From the NCBI RefSeq assembly GCF_001424045.1, contig NZ_LMQB01000001.1:780083-844082 (forward strand): 64,000 nt of DNA. Reading direction: 5' to 3'. The notes under the pieces were generated by a model. It worked only from the letters and a program-made list of their open reading frames with translations, searched no databases and was not told where the DNA came from. Positions 18,069 to 28,714 of this stretch are shown piece by piece. The position numbers and the translations under genes were made by a program. The DNA is from Rhizobium sp. Leaf371 (GTDB lineage: Bacteria; Pseudomonadota; Alphaproteobacteria; Rhizobiales; Rhizobiaceae). Positions within the stretch are counted from its first letter, which is position 1. Each line of letters begins with the position of its first letter.

Positions 18069-19097
18069 TTAGCGGATCGGCGGTGCGTATTGCAGGCCGC
18101 CCTTGTTCCACAGGGCGTTCAGGCCGCGCTCGATCTTGAGCGGGGAGCCCTTGCCGACATTGCGTTCGAAGACTTCGCCGTAATTGCCGACGGCCTTGAT
18201 GACCTGGACGGCCCAGTCGTTGGGCAGGCCGAGATCGGCGCCGATGGTGTTGTTGGCTTCTTCACCGAGGAAACGCTTGATGTCGGGGTTTTCGGTCTTT
18301 TTCATTTCCTCGATATTGGCCTGGGTGATGCCGAACTCTTCCGCCGTGATCATGGCGTAGTGCGTGAAGGACACCACGTCGAACCACTTCGAATCGTTCT
18401 GGCGAACGGCCGGGCCGAGCGGCTCCTTGGAGATGATTTCCGGGAGAACGACGTGATCGTCCGGATTGGCCATCTTCAGGCGGATCGAATAGAGGCCCGA
18501 CTGGTCGGTGGTGTAGACGTCGCAACGGCCGGCATTGTAGGCGGCGTCGGCTTCGTCCTGCGCTTCGAACACGACGGGCTTGAATTCCATCTTGTTGGCG
18601 CGGAAGTAGTCGGCGAGGTTGAGCTCGGTCGTGGTGCCCGACTGGACGCAGACGGACGCGCCGTTCAGCTCCAGAGCCGACTTCACGCCGAGTTCCTTCT
18701 TCACCATGAAGCCCTGGCCGTCATAGTAGTTGATGGCGCGGAAATCGAAGCCGAGCTGGCTGTCGCGGCTGGCGCTCCAGGTCGTGTTGCGGGCGAGCAT
18801 GTCGATTTCGCCCGACTGCAGGGCCGGGAAACGGTCCTTGGCGGAGAGGGGGGTGAACTTGACCTTGGTCGCATCGCCGAAGACGGCGGCGGCAACGCCC
18901 TTGCACAGGTCGGCGTCGAGGCCGGTCCAGTTGCCGGAGGAGTCCTGGGCACCGAAGCCCGCGAGGTTGGATCCGTTCACGCCGCACTGCACGAAGCCCT
19001 TGGCCTTCACGTCATCGAGCGTTCCGGCGGAGGCTGCGTGGGCGCCGAAGCCCAGGACCGCAGCGCCGATCACGATCGGGAGAATTCTTGTTGCCAT
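18069..19097 (-). CDS. aapJ: General L-amino acid ABC transporter, periplasmic binding protein
   Basis: 342 residues with a clear Sec signal (Arg at 4, hydrophobic 5-16, cleavage after about AASAG, residue 24). The mature part has the family-3 solute-binding features: GVNGSNLAGFG, KDRFPALQSGEIDMLARNTTWS, and the hinge motif SGLYSIRL. Captures a wide range of L-amino acids and delivers them to AapQM. First gene of the aap operon; an AAGGG ribosome site lies about 9 bases before ATG. Confidence 0.95.
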   Translation of the reverse strand: MATRILPIVIGAAVLGFGAHAASAGTLDDVKAKGFVQCGVNGSNLAGFGAQDSSGNWTGLDADLCKGVAAAVFGDATKVKFTPLSAKDRFPALQSGEIDMLARNTTWSASRDSQLGFDFRAINYYDGQGFMVKKELGVKSALELNGASVCVQSGTTTELNLADYFRANKMEFKPVVFEAQDEADAAYNAGRCDVYTTDQSGLYSIRLKMANPDDHVVLPEIISKEPLGPAVRQNDSKWFDVVSFTHYAMITAEEFGITQANIEEMKKTENPDIKRFLGEEANNTIGADLGLPNDWAVQVIKAVGNYGEVFERNVGKGSPLKIERGLNALWNKGGLQYAPPIR

Positions 19098-19471
19098 TCT
19101 TGAGACCCTTTTTCTGTTTTTCTGTCGCCCTCATCCCGGCGTCCTTTTGAGACGAACCGGAAGAAGCGCCCCCGCCACCCTCCTGGCGCGAGTGGGGCTA
19201 TCTCATTCGTAAAAGTCGGACGGGTCAAGTGACGTTGCCGAAATTCTAGGCCATTTCAACATTATCGGCGGGCCTGCTTATTTTATCTGCCGATACGGAT
19301 GACGAGTGCAAAGTGTTGGCGAAAAATGAGGCAGAAGCGCCCGTAAGCCCTTTCTGACTGACGATCCGGGCTTGACCTTTGGCGCGAAGCCGACCGACAA
19401 GAAGCGCAACGCGCATGGCGGACGGTCGGCCAGCGACGGGTCAATAAGACGGCGACAGACAAGGATGTAAG
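19098..19471. other. Divergent aapJ/metC promoter region
   Basis: A 374-base gap with no gene. It must contain promoters for aapJ (minus) and metC (plus). The middle, about 19230-19300, is locally A/T-richer. I looked for a sigma-54 site (GG-N10-GC) and for sigma-70 boxes with correct spacing and saw none good enough to place. AAGGAT precedes the metC ATG. Confidence 0.5.
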
Positions 19472-20668
19472 ATGAGCGACGACAAGGATTTTCTGGCAGG
19501 TGCCGGCGTCAACACGCGGCTGGCGCATACGGGCAACGCGCCGTCGGACTATCACGGTTTCGTCAATCCGCCGGTCGTTCGGGCGTCCACCGTCCTCTTC
19601 CCCGATGCGCGGACGATGGAGACGCGGGCGCAGAAATACACCTACGGCACGCGCGGCACGCCGACGACGGATGCGCTCTGCGCGGCCATCGACGCGCTGG
19701 AGGGATCGGCGGGCACGATCCTCGTGCCGAGCGGGCTTGCCGCCGTCACCGTTCCCTTTCTCGCCTTTCTCTCCTCGGGCGACCATGCGCTGATCGTCGA
19801 CAGCGTCTATTTCCCGACGCGGCATTTCTGCGACACGATGCTGAAGCGGATGGGCGTGGAGGTCGAATATTACGATCCCGCCATCGGCGCCGGGATCGCG
19901 GCCCTGATGCGGCCGAACACGCGGCTGGTGCATACGGAGGCGCCGGGGTCGAACACGTTCGAGATGCAGGATATCGGCGCGATCGCCCGGGCCGCGCACC
20001 GGCAGGACTGCGTCGTCACCATGGACAATACCTGGGCGACGCCGCTCTATTTCAAGCCGCTCGACCACGGCGTCGACATCTCGATCCATGCGGCGACGAA
20101 ATATCCGAGCGGGCATTCCGACATTCTGATGGGCACGGTGTCGGCCAATGGCAAGCACTGGGAGCAGTTGCACGAGGCGACGATCACGCTCGGCATCTGC
20201 GGCTCGCCGGACGACAGCTACCAGATCCTGCGCGGCCTGCGGACGATGGGCGTGCGGCTGGAGCGGCACCAGGAGAGCGCGCTCAATCTCGCCCGCTGGC
20301 TGGAGGAACACGAGGACGTGGCGCGGGTGCTGCATCCGGCGCTGCCGAGTTTTCCGGGGCACGATCTCTGGAAACGCGATTTTACCGGGGCGAGCGGCAT
20401 CTTCTCCATCGTTCTGAAGGTGTCCGATCCGGCGCAGGCGAAGGCGCGGGCGCATGCGTTTCTCGATGCGCTGTCCTTCTTCGGGCTCGGCTATTCCTGG
20501 GGCGGCTATGAGAGCCTTGCGCTCGTCGTCGGATTGTCGGACCGGAGGATCTGCAAGCAGCCCGCCGAGGGGCCGGTCATCCGGCTGCAGATCGGGCTCG
20601 AGGATGTGCCGGATCTCCGGCGCGACCTCGAAGCCGGGTTCGCGGCGGCTGCGGCCGTGACGCGCTGA
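19472..20668 (+). CDS. metC: Cystathionine beta-lyase
   Basis: 398-residue PLP enzyme of the Cys/Met metabolism family. The Schiff-base lysine is K210 in SIHAATKYPSGH; MDNTWATP (184-191) holds the PLP-binding Asp, and YGTRGTPTTDAL (58-69) is the N-terminal signature with the phosphate-contacting Tyr/Arg. Splits cystathionine to homocysteine, pyruvate and ammonia. Divergent from the aap operon, an arrangement I recall from other rhizobia. Convergent with the monooxygenase gene, 13 bases apart. Confidence 0.93.
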   Translation: MSDDKDFLAGAGVNTRLAHTGNAPSDYHGFVNPPVVRASTVLFPDARTMETRAQKYTYGTRGTPTTDALCAAIDALEGSAGTILVPSGLAAVTVPFLAFLSSGDHALIVDSVYFPTRHFCDTMLKRMGVEVEYYDPAIGAGIAALMRPNTRLVHTEAPGSNTFEMQDIGAIARAAHRQDCVVTMDNTWATPLYFKPLDHGVDISIHAATKYPSGHSDILMGTVSANGKHWEQLHEATITLGICGSPDDSYQILRGLRTMGVRLERHQESALNLARWLEEHEDVARVLHPALPSFPGHDLWKRDFTGASGIFSIVLKVSDPAQAKARAHAFLDALSFFGLGYSWGGYESLALVVGLSDRRICKQPAEGPVIRLQIGLEDVPDLRRDLEAGFAAAAAVTR

Positions 20669-20681
20669 GCACGGTCAGGCG

Positions 20682-21881
20682 CTAGGCGCCGGGGAGGCGA
20701 TGGGCGTAGAGCCAGTCGAAATCCTCGGCCAGACGCTCCGGCGGGCGCAGCGACAGAACGAGATTGCGGCCGAGGCGGAGCGGGCCGGCGGCGTGGTAGG
20801 CGAAGCGGTTGAACGCGCCGCGGGCGCGCACGCGCTCGATGCGGGGTTTTCGCAAGGCGACGAAGGTTTCGAGCGCTGTCTGAAGACGTGTCGTGCCGGA
20901 AAGAGTGTCGGCGAGCGCTGCGGCGTCCTCGATGGCCATGGCGGTGCCCTGGGCCGAGAACGGCATCATGGCATGGGCGGCATCGCCGATGAGGATGCGG
21001 GTGCCGTCGTGCCAGTCCCCATCGGCGATCTCGTAGAGCGGCCAGCGGCCGAGCGGTTCGGCCTGTTTCAACGCATCGCGCAGAGCGGGGTTCCAGCCGT
21101 TCAGGAGAGCGGACACCGCGTCGCGGGCGGCGATGTCGCCGTCGGCCTGTTCGGCGCGGCCGCTGCCGATGGCGACAAGGTTGAGGCCGCCGCCTGCACC
21201 CATGGGATAGGCGACCAGATGGGCGTTGCGGCCGAGAAAGGCGGTGACGACGGTGGGGTCGAACGGGTGTGGCACGGGTCTTCCGGGCGGCACGGTCAAA
21301 CGCCAGGCGACGTTGCCGGAGAAGCGCGCCGGGGGGAGACCCATCGTGGCGCGGACGTTCGAGCGGACGCCGTCGGCACCGACGATGAGGTCCGGATGTC
21401 TCCCGGTGTGCCGGGCGATGGCTTCGGGCGTGGCGTCGGCGACGGGCGTGCCGAGATGCAGGCGGCAGAGGGGGTGTGCGCGAACGGCGTCGGCCAGCGC
21501 GCGCTGCAGATCGGCGCGGGAGACAACGGCATAGGGTGCGTCCCAGCGGTTTCGCGCGAAGCGGCCGGCGGGAACGGTCGCCACCCTGCGCAGGCTGCGC
21601 CCATCGGCCAGGCGGATCTCGTCCGGTTCGACCCAGTGGGGGGCGAGCGCCTCGCTCAGGCCGAGGGCGGCGAGGATGCGGGTGGCGTTGGGAGAAAGCT
21701 GGAGACCGGCGCCGACCGCATCGAGGCCGGACGCGCGCTCCAGAATGTCGACGGCGATGCCCTTTGCCGCCAGCGCCAGCGCGGCGGTGAGGCCGGCCAT
21801 GCCGGCCCCCACGATCGCGACCGTCAGGGAGACGTTTTCATCCGTGGGCGGGGCTTCGGACGCGGGTGCGGAAGGGGGCAT
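20682..21881 (-). CDS. FAD-dependent aromatic-type monooxygenase
   Basis: 399 residues of the p-hydroxybenzoate/salicylate hydroxylase class: dinucleotide-binding GAGMAGLTAALAL near 25-37, the DG motif VGADGVRSNVR near 170, and the FAD ribityl-binding GDAAHAMMPFSAQG near 300. Closest in look to salicylate 1-monooxygenase-like proteins, but no ring-cleavage or transport genes are near, so the substrate is open. It follows the small zinc-finger gene by 15 bases on the same strand and is probably translated from the same mRNA. Confidence 0.85.
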   Translation of the reverse strand: MPPSAPASEAPPTDENVSLTVAIVGAGMAGLTAALALAAKGIAVDILERASGLDAVGAGLQLSPNATRILAALGLSEALAPHWVEPDEIRLADGRSLRRVATVPAGRFARNRWDAPYAVVSRADLQRALADAVRAHPLCRLHLGTPVADATPEAIARHTGRHPDLIVGADGVRSNVRATMGLPPARFSGNVAWRLTVPPGRPVPHPFDPTVVTAFLGRNAHLVAYPMGAGGGLNLVAIGSGRAEQADGDIAARDAVSALLNGWNPALRDALKQAEPLGRWPLYEIADGDWHDGTRILIGDAAHAMMPFSAQGTAMAIEDAAALADTLSGTTRLQTALETFVALRKPRIERVRARGAFNRFAYHAAGPLRLGRNLVLSLRPPERLAEDFDWLYAHRLPGA

Positions 21882-21896
21882 CCCGCCGGGACCGGA

Positions 21897-22142
21897 TCAG
21901 GCCGCCTTCGTCTGGAACAGGCAGCCGGTCGGCCGGGTCTCGTCCATCTTCAGCGTGCCATTGTAGCGGAAGAGGGTCGAGCAGTAGGAGCAGACCTTTT
22001 CGTTGTCGTCGCCCATGTCGAGATAGATGTGCGGATGATCGTAGGGCACGGACGCGCCGGTGCACATGAATTCCTTGACGCCGACTTCGATCACCGCGTG
22101 ACCGCCGTCGTTCTGGAAATGAGGAATACCGTGCCCGGCCAT
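21897..22142 (-). CDS. Zinc-finger (zf-CHCC, NDUFS6-like) small protein
   Basis: 81 residues. Candidate ligands are C27, the histidines at 36/38, C51 and C54 (CSYC), the pattern of the CHCC zinc-finger family that includes the mitochondrial complex I subunit NDUFS6. In alphaproteobacteria it is a small conserved protein often next to a FAD monooxygenase, as here. ATG at 22142 starts MAGHGIPHF; a tetranucleotide repeat lies 18 bases upstream of this start. Confidence 0.85.
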   Translation of the reverse strand: MAGHGIPHFQNDGGHAVIEVGVKEFMCTGASVPYDHPHIYLDMGDDNEKVCSYCSTLFRYNGTLKMDETRPTGCLFQTKAA

Positions 22143-22160
22143 GTCGTTCTCCACTGTCTC

Positions 22161-22180
22161 GTCTGTCTGTCTGTCTGTCT
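22161..22180. repeat. Tetranucleotide microsatellite (GTCT)5
   Basis: Five uninterrupted GTCT units, continuing with one more G after 22180. It lies in the leader region 18 bases upstream of the zinc-finger gene (minus strand, reading AGAC). Confidence 0.9.
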
Positions 22181-22417
22181 GGTGCGCGCTGCCGGATGGG
22201 CCGACGCGGGCGGTGTCGGCGCGGATATTAGGGAGGTTCGCGGCAAAAAGGTAGACGATTGCCGAGGGGAGGACGCGTTTTTTGCACGAGCGGGGTTTTT
22301 CCGCGTCGCGGCGGGCCGTAAAGGAGACGGACCCGCCTTTCAAGCGCGTCGCGATCTCCCGGATTTGCGCGCAGCACTTGGGGTTCTCGTTTACCGCCTG
22401 TCCCAGGAGCCGCTTCG

Positions 22418-23197
22418 ATGGATCTGTCGCCGCCACCATTCTCGACCTTTCGCCATCAGGGCCTCGACATCGCCTTTTTCGATGCCGGGAATCCTGACGG
22501 CGTCCCGGTTCTGCTGATCCATGGCTTTGCCTCGTCGGCCAATGTCAACTGGGTCTTTCCCGGCTGGCTGAAGACGCTGGGCGACGCCGGCTACCGGGTG
22601 ATCGCGCTCGACAATCGCGGCCATGGCGCGAGCAGCAAGCCGACCGATCCGGCGCTCTATCACCCGCCAGCCATGGCCGGCGACGCCAGCGCGCTGCTGA
22701 CGCATCTCGGGCTCGATTCGGCGCATGTCATGGGCTATTCGATGGGCGCGCGCGTGTCGGCCTTTCTGGCGCTCGACGCGCCGGACCGGGTGCGCACGCT
22801 GGTGCTCGGGGGGCTGGGGATCGGCATGGTGACCGGCGTCGGCGACTGGGACCCGATCGCCGATGCGCTGCTGGCGCCCTCGCTCGACGATGTCACCCAC
22901 GAGCGCGGGCGAATGTTCCGCCTGTTCGCCGACCAGACGAAGAGCGACCGGCAGGCGCTGGCCGCCTGTATCGCGACCTCGCGCGCGCTTCTGACCCCTG
23001 CGGAGATGGGCCGGATCGCCGTTCCCACGCTGATCGGCGTGGGCACGAAGGACGATATCGCCGGCTCCGGACAGGCGCTGGCGGACCTCATGCCGCGGGC
23101 GGTCGCGATCGACATTCCCAACCGCGACCATATGCTGGCCGTCGGCGACCGGGTGTTCAAGAAGGCGGTGCTGGAATTTCTGGCCGACAACCCTTGA
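22418..23197 (+). CDS. Alpha/beta-fold hydrolase
   Basis: 259 residues. Oxyanion motif LLIHGFASS near 32-40, DNRGHGAS near 65-72, nucleophile elbow GYSMG with Ser108, and the candidate catalytic His in NRDHML near the C-terminus. No signal peptide. The lid region is short. Broad esterase/lipase class; the physiological substrate is unknown. Divergent from the zinc-finger/monooxygenase pair. The stop codon lies inside the first unit of a 16-bp tandem repeat. Confidence 0.85.
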   Translation: MDLSPPPFSTFRHQGLDIAFFDAGNPDGVPVLLIHGFASSANVNWVFPGWLKTLGDAGYRVIALDNRGHGASSKPTDPALYHPPAMAGDASALLTHLGLDSAHVMGYSMGARVSAFLALDAPDRVRTLVLGGLGIGMVTGVGDWDPIADALLAPSLDDVTHERGRMFRLFADQTKSDRQALAACIATSRALLTPAEMGRIAVPTLIGVGTKDDIAGSGQALADLMPRAVAIDIPNRDHMLAVGDRVFKKAVLEFLADNP

Positions 23198-23246
23198 GCC
23201 CGAGAACCGTTGAGCGCGAGACCCCTTGAGCCCGAGACCCTTGAGC
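23194..23246. repeat. 16-bp tandem repeat overlapping the hydrolase stop codon
   Basis: TTGAGCCCGAGAACCG, TTGAGCGCGAGACCCC, TTGAGCCCGAGACCC and a final TTGAGC follow each other directly. The first TGA is the stop of the alpha/beta hydrolase gene. Confidence 0.85.
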
Positions 23247-23461
23247 AAACGGCGCGGACGCCGAGGCGGCGGGGCCTCCGGCGCGCAGGCCTTCCGGATC
23301 GGGTCTGCCCATTTCCGGCCGACCCCCATTTAAACTTGAGCCAAACTGCCCTATTGTCACAAGACTATGCTTGATAAGCCCTGCGGGCCGAGCCCAGCAG
23401 GACTATAGGCAGGCCCTGGGAATACAGACGGCCGGCAAGAGCGGCCGTGAAGGAGTGCGAC

Positions 23462-24301
23462 ATGGTCGCCAGGACGGACATGATCATCGAGATGCGCGCG
23501 ACCGAGACCGTCAAGACGATGGACCCGATCTGGGACAGCCTGCAGGACGAGGCGCGCCATGCCGCCGAGCACGAGCCGATGCTGGCGGCGTTCCTCTATT
23601 CCACGATCATCAACCAGCGCTCGCTGGAGGAAAGCGTGATCCACCGGATCGGCGAGCGTCTCGACCATGCGGATCTCGACGCCAGCCTCGTGCGGCAGGC
23701 CTTCCTCGACATGGCGGCGGACTGGCCGGACTGGGCGAGCATTCTGCGCGTCGACATCCAGGCCGTCTACGACCGCGACCCGGCCTGCACCCGCTTCATG
23801 GAAGTGATCCTCTATTTCAAGGGTTTCCACGCGATCCAGACGCACCGGCTGGCGCACTGGCTGCTGCTGCGAGGACGGCGCGATCTGGCGCTCTACCTGC
23901 AGAGCCGGTCGTCCTCGGTGTTCCAGACCGACATCAATCCCGGCGCGCGGATCGGCAAGGGCATCTTTCTCGATCATGCGACGGGACTGGTGGTCGGCGA
24001 GACCGCTGTTATCGGCGACAATGTCTCGATCCTGCACGGGGTGACGCTGGGCGGCACCGGCAAGGAAGGCAGCGACCGGCACCCGAAGATCGGCAACGGC
24101 GTGCTGATCGGCGCGGGCGCAAAGATTCTCGGCAATATCCATGTCGGCCAATGCTCGCGCGTCGCGGCCGGCTCGGTCGTGCTGAAACCGGTTCCGCCCA
24201 AGGTGACGGTGGCCGGCGTTCCCGCGCGGGTGGTCGGCGAGGCCGGCTGCTCGGAGCCGTCGCGCTCGATGGACCAGGTGCTGAAAAGCTTCGAGATCTG
24301 A
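23462..24301 (+). CDS. cysE: Serine O-acetyltransferase
   Basis: 279 residues. N-terminal helical domain (DPIWDSLQDEARHAAEHEP) and a left-handed beta-helix of hexapeptides from about residue 160, with the active-site region DHATGLVVGETAVIG and HGVTLGGTGK, then the C-terminal PARVVGEAG segment. Makes O-acetylserine, the acceptor for sulfide from CysI. AAGGAG at 23449-23454 is 7 bases before ATG 23462; the longer start at 23447 would lie on the ribosome site and is rejected. Confidence 0.94.
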   Translation: MVARTDMIIEMRATETVKTMDPIWDSLQDEARHAAEHEPMLAAFLYSTIINQRSLEESVIHRIGERLDHADLDASLVRQAFLDMAADWPDWASILRVDIQAVYDRDPACTRFMEVILYFKGFHAIQTHRLAHWLLLRGRRDLALYLQSRSSSVFQTDINPGARIGKGIFLDHATGLVVGETAVIGDNVSILHGVTLGGTGKEGSDRHPKIGNGVLIGAGAKILGNIHVGQCSRVAAGSVVLKPVPPKVTVAGVPARVVGEAGCSEPSRSMDQVLKSFEI

Positions 24302-24542
24302 CGACGGCCGCTTTTTTTCGGGAACCGGCGGGGCTCGCATGGCTTGTGGCGTGAGGCTGCCCATCTCCGTCGATGCAGGGTTTACACCCCTTGCGGCTTC
24401 ATGAGAGAAGCGCCGCATCCCATTCCTGAAGCGCAACGCGATCCCACAGATTCGCGCCTTGTGCTTGAGGTTCCCGTTTTGCGGATGTCGTCATCGCAAA
24501 ACCGCTGCGCACTGTTGCGCGACACGCTCTAGGAGACACGAC

Positions 24543-24746
24543 TTGAAGCCTGAAGACATCAAGAAACTCGAAGCCTACTTCAAGCGCATTTTCAATCCGC
24601 AGATCGTCGTCAAGGCGCGTCCGAAGAAGGACGAGTCGGCCGAGGTCTATCTCGGCGACGAATTTCTCGGCGTGGTGTTTCGCGACGAGGAAGACGGGGA
24701 GCTGTCCTTCAGTTTCTCCATGGCGATCCTCGACATCGATCTCTGA
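24543..24746 (+). CDS. DUF3126 protein, TTG start
   Basis: 67 residues reading KPEDIKKLEAYFKRIFNPQI at the N-terminus, matching the small alphaproteobacterial DUF3126 family. There is no ATG at the right place: TTG at 24543 follows AGGAG (24531-24535) by 7 bases and gives the family length, so it is the start. An upstream ATG at 24459 in the same frame gives a Cys/Arg-rich extension without a ribosome site. Function unknown. A terminator follows. Confidence 0.85.
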   Translation: MKPEDIKKLEAYFKRIFNPQIVVKARPKKDESAEVYLGDEFLGVVFRDEEDGELSFSFSMAILDIDL

Positions 24747-24783
24747 AGACGTCGCCGCAACCGGCCGAATTGTCTTCTCTTTT

Positions 24784-24814
24784 GCCCGGCCGGCTCCTGC
24801 CCGCCGGGCTTTTT
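24784..24814 (+). terminator. Rho-independent terminator after DUF3126
   Basis: Arms GCCCGGC and GCCGGGC around a 12-base loop followed by TTTTT. Confidence 0.85.
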
Positions 24815-24848
24815 CGTGTCGGGCGCTGTGCTTTAGCGATCACGAAAT

Positions 24849-24898
24849 GTTGCACTGCACTATCGATTCTTGACTTTATTGTGCAGTGCAACTAATAT
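24849..24898 (+). promoter_or_regulatory. Phasin promoter with 12-bp inverted-repeat operator
   Basis: TTGACT (24870-24875), 17-base spacer, TAATAT (24893-24898) form a near-consensus sigma-70 promoter. Perfect 12-base arms GTTGCACTGCAC (24849-24860) and GTGCAGTGCAAC (24881-24892) bracket the -35 box; the right arm fills the space between -35 and -10. A repressor bound here would block RNA polymerase. The TGCA-rich arms resemble sites described for PHB regulators of the PhaR type (inference). Confidence 0.8.
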
Positions 24899-24930
24899 GG
24901 CTTCATCGAAACCCATTTGGAGGAATGCCC

Positions 24931-25314
24931 ATGTTCAACTTTTCCGATAACGCCTTTGCCGGCAAGGACGTCCTGGAAACGATGACGAAGAACTATGCCG
25001 CGATGACCAAGGGTTTTCAGGCGATCGCCCTGGAAGCTACCGAGTACTCGAAGAAGAACTTCGAGGACAGCATCGCGCATATGCAGAAGCTGACCGGCGT
25101 TCGCAGCATCGAAGCGGCCGTCGAGCTGCAGACCTCGTTCCTGAAGTCCTCCTATGAGGGCTACGTCTCGGAAGCCACCAAGATCGGCAGCATGGTCACC
25201 GACCTCGCCAAGGACAGCTACAAATCCTACGAAGCGCCGCTGGCACAGGCTGCCAATGCCGTGCAGACGGCCACCAAGTCGGCCGCCTCGGCTGCAAAGT
25301 CCGTCGCCGCCTGA
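24931..25314 (+). CDS. Phasin family protein
   Basis: 127 residues, alpha-helical and Ala/Lys-rich, with NYAAMTKGFQAIALEATEYSKKNFEDS and LTGVRSIEAAVELQTSFLKSSYEGYVSEATKIG, the phasin_2 pattern of proteins that coat polyhydroxybutyrate granules. GGAGG at 24919-24923 is 7 bases before ATG 24931. An in-frame ATG at 24886 is upstream of the expected transcription start and is rejected. Its own promoter and terminator make it a single-gene unit; high expression is likely. Confidence 0.92.
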   Translation: MFNFSDNAFAGKDVLETMTKNYAAMTKGFQAIALEATEYSKKNFEDSIAHMQKLTGVRSIEAAVELQTSFLKSSYEGYVSEATKIGSMVTDLAKDSYKSYEAPLAQAANAVQTATKSAASAAKSVAA

Positions 25315-25353
25315 TCGGCTAAACCAGAGGGCGCAAGCCCATCGATCCAGTCG

Positions 25354-25386
25354 AAGCCGGCTGCGGGGTGCCGCGGCCGGCTTTTT
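25354..25386 (+). terminator. Rho-independent terminator after the phasin gene
   Basis: Stem AAGCCGGCTGCGG with CCGCGGCCGGCTT (one T-G pair), 4-base loop, then TTTTT. Confidence 0.88.
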
Positions 25387-25544
25387 CGTGTCCGGTTCAT
25401 CCCGCCCTGTGCCGCGACGCCCGCTCTGCCGCCATCCGCGCCGCGCAGAGGCGAGGGAGGCGTACCGCGCCGGGTGCCGGGCCCGCCGCCGCCCGCGTCA
25501 TTGCGGCAAAAACCATCAAACTTGAGCGCGCGGTTCGAATATCG

Positions 25545-25572
25545 TTGCAGTCCAACGGAACGGGCTTAAAAT
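25545..25572 (+). promoter_or_regulatory. Possible clpS promoter
   Basis: TTGCAG (25545-25550), 16-base spacer, TAAAAT (25567-25572). It is the best sigma-70-like match in the otherwise gene-free stretch 25387-25657 before clpS; the rest of that stretch shows nothing I recognise. Confidence 0.35.
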
Positions 25573-25657
25573 CGCCGAACGACACACTATCTGTTGTGTC
25601 ATGGAATGGTCGCAATGGGCTCCCAAGCTTTGCGATCCGACGAGGGAATGAAGACGA

Positions 25658-26008
25658 ATGATCGCTCTGCCGATCCGGATGGCCAGGGGTGACGAGGGGA
25701 ACGGCGATTCCAATCGCGGCACCTCGGTCATCACCCGGACGAAGACACAGACCAAGAAGCCGAGCCTGTACCGCGTGCTGCTTCTCAATGACGACTATAC
25801 GCCGATGGAGTTCGTCATCCACGTGCTGGAGCGTTTCTTCCAGAAGGATCACGAGGCGGCGACACTGATCATGCTGAGTGTCCACAAACACGGCGTCGGG
25901 GAATGCGGCGTCTTCACCTATGAAGTAGCCGAAACCAAAGTGACGCAGGTGATGGATTTCGCCCGCCAGCATCAGCACCCGCTGCAATGCGTCATGGAAA
26001 AGAAATGA
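25658..26008 (+). CDS. clpS: ATP-dependent Clp protease adaptor ClpS
   Basis: 116 residues. Core [24 protein letters not shown] with the N-degron pocket residues, then H[18 protein letters not shown], as in the canonical ClpS1. It delivers N-end-rule substrates to ClpAP. The N-terminal MIALPIRM matches the MIAEPI-type start I know from rhizobial ClpS, so 25658 is kept although the Shine-Dalgarno spacing is loose. Nine bases upstream of clpA, as usual. Confidence 0.95.
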   Translation: MIALPIRMARGDEGNGDSNRGTSVITRTKTQTKKPSLYRVLLLNDDYTPMEFVIHVLERFFQKDHEAATLIMLSVHKHGVGECGVFTYEVAETKVTQVMDFARQHQHPLQCVMEKK

Positions 26009-26017
26009 GGATCCGAC

Positions 26018-28537
<2,520 letters not shown>

Positions 28538-28560
28538 AGACGACGCGCTCTGCGTGTGGG

Positions 28561-28588
28561 AATGCCGGGCCTTGTGCCCGGCATTTTT
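28561..28588 (+). terminator. Rho-independent terminator after clpA
   Basis: Perfect 10-base arms AATGCCGGGC and GCCCGGCATT, 5-base loop, T-run to 28588. A 13-base direct repeat (GGAGACGGGAGAT) follows at 28640-28663. Confidence 0.92.
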
Positions 28589-28714
28589 GTGTCTGGGTGT
28601 CTTCGTATCGGAATGTCGGTGGGGGCGGCCGGAACAGCTGGAGACGGGAGATGGAGACGGGAGCGACGGGACACGGGGGCTCCGGCGACCGGTGGTCAGT
28701 CGGCGTTGCTCACC

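Noticed and set aside
19098-19471. Sigma-54 promoter for the amino acid permease operon
   Set aside because: Known nitrogen control of aap in rhizobia suggested it, but no GG-N10-GC site with the right context is visible in the gap.
25528-25545. GGTTCGAAT resembling a tRNA T-arm
   Set aside because: No flanking acceptor, D-arm or anticodon stem can be formed around it.
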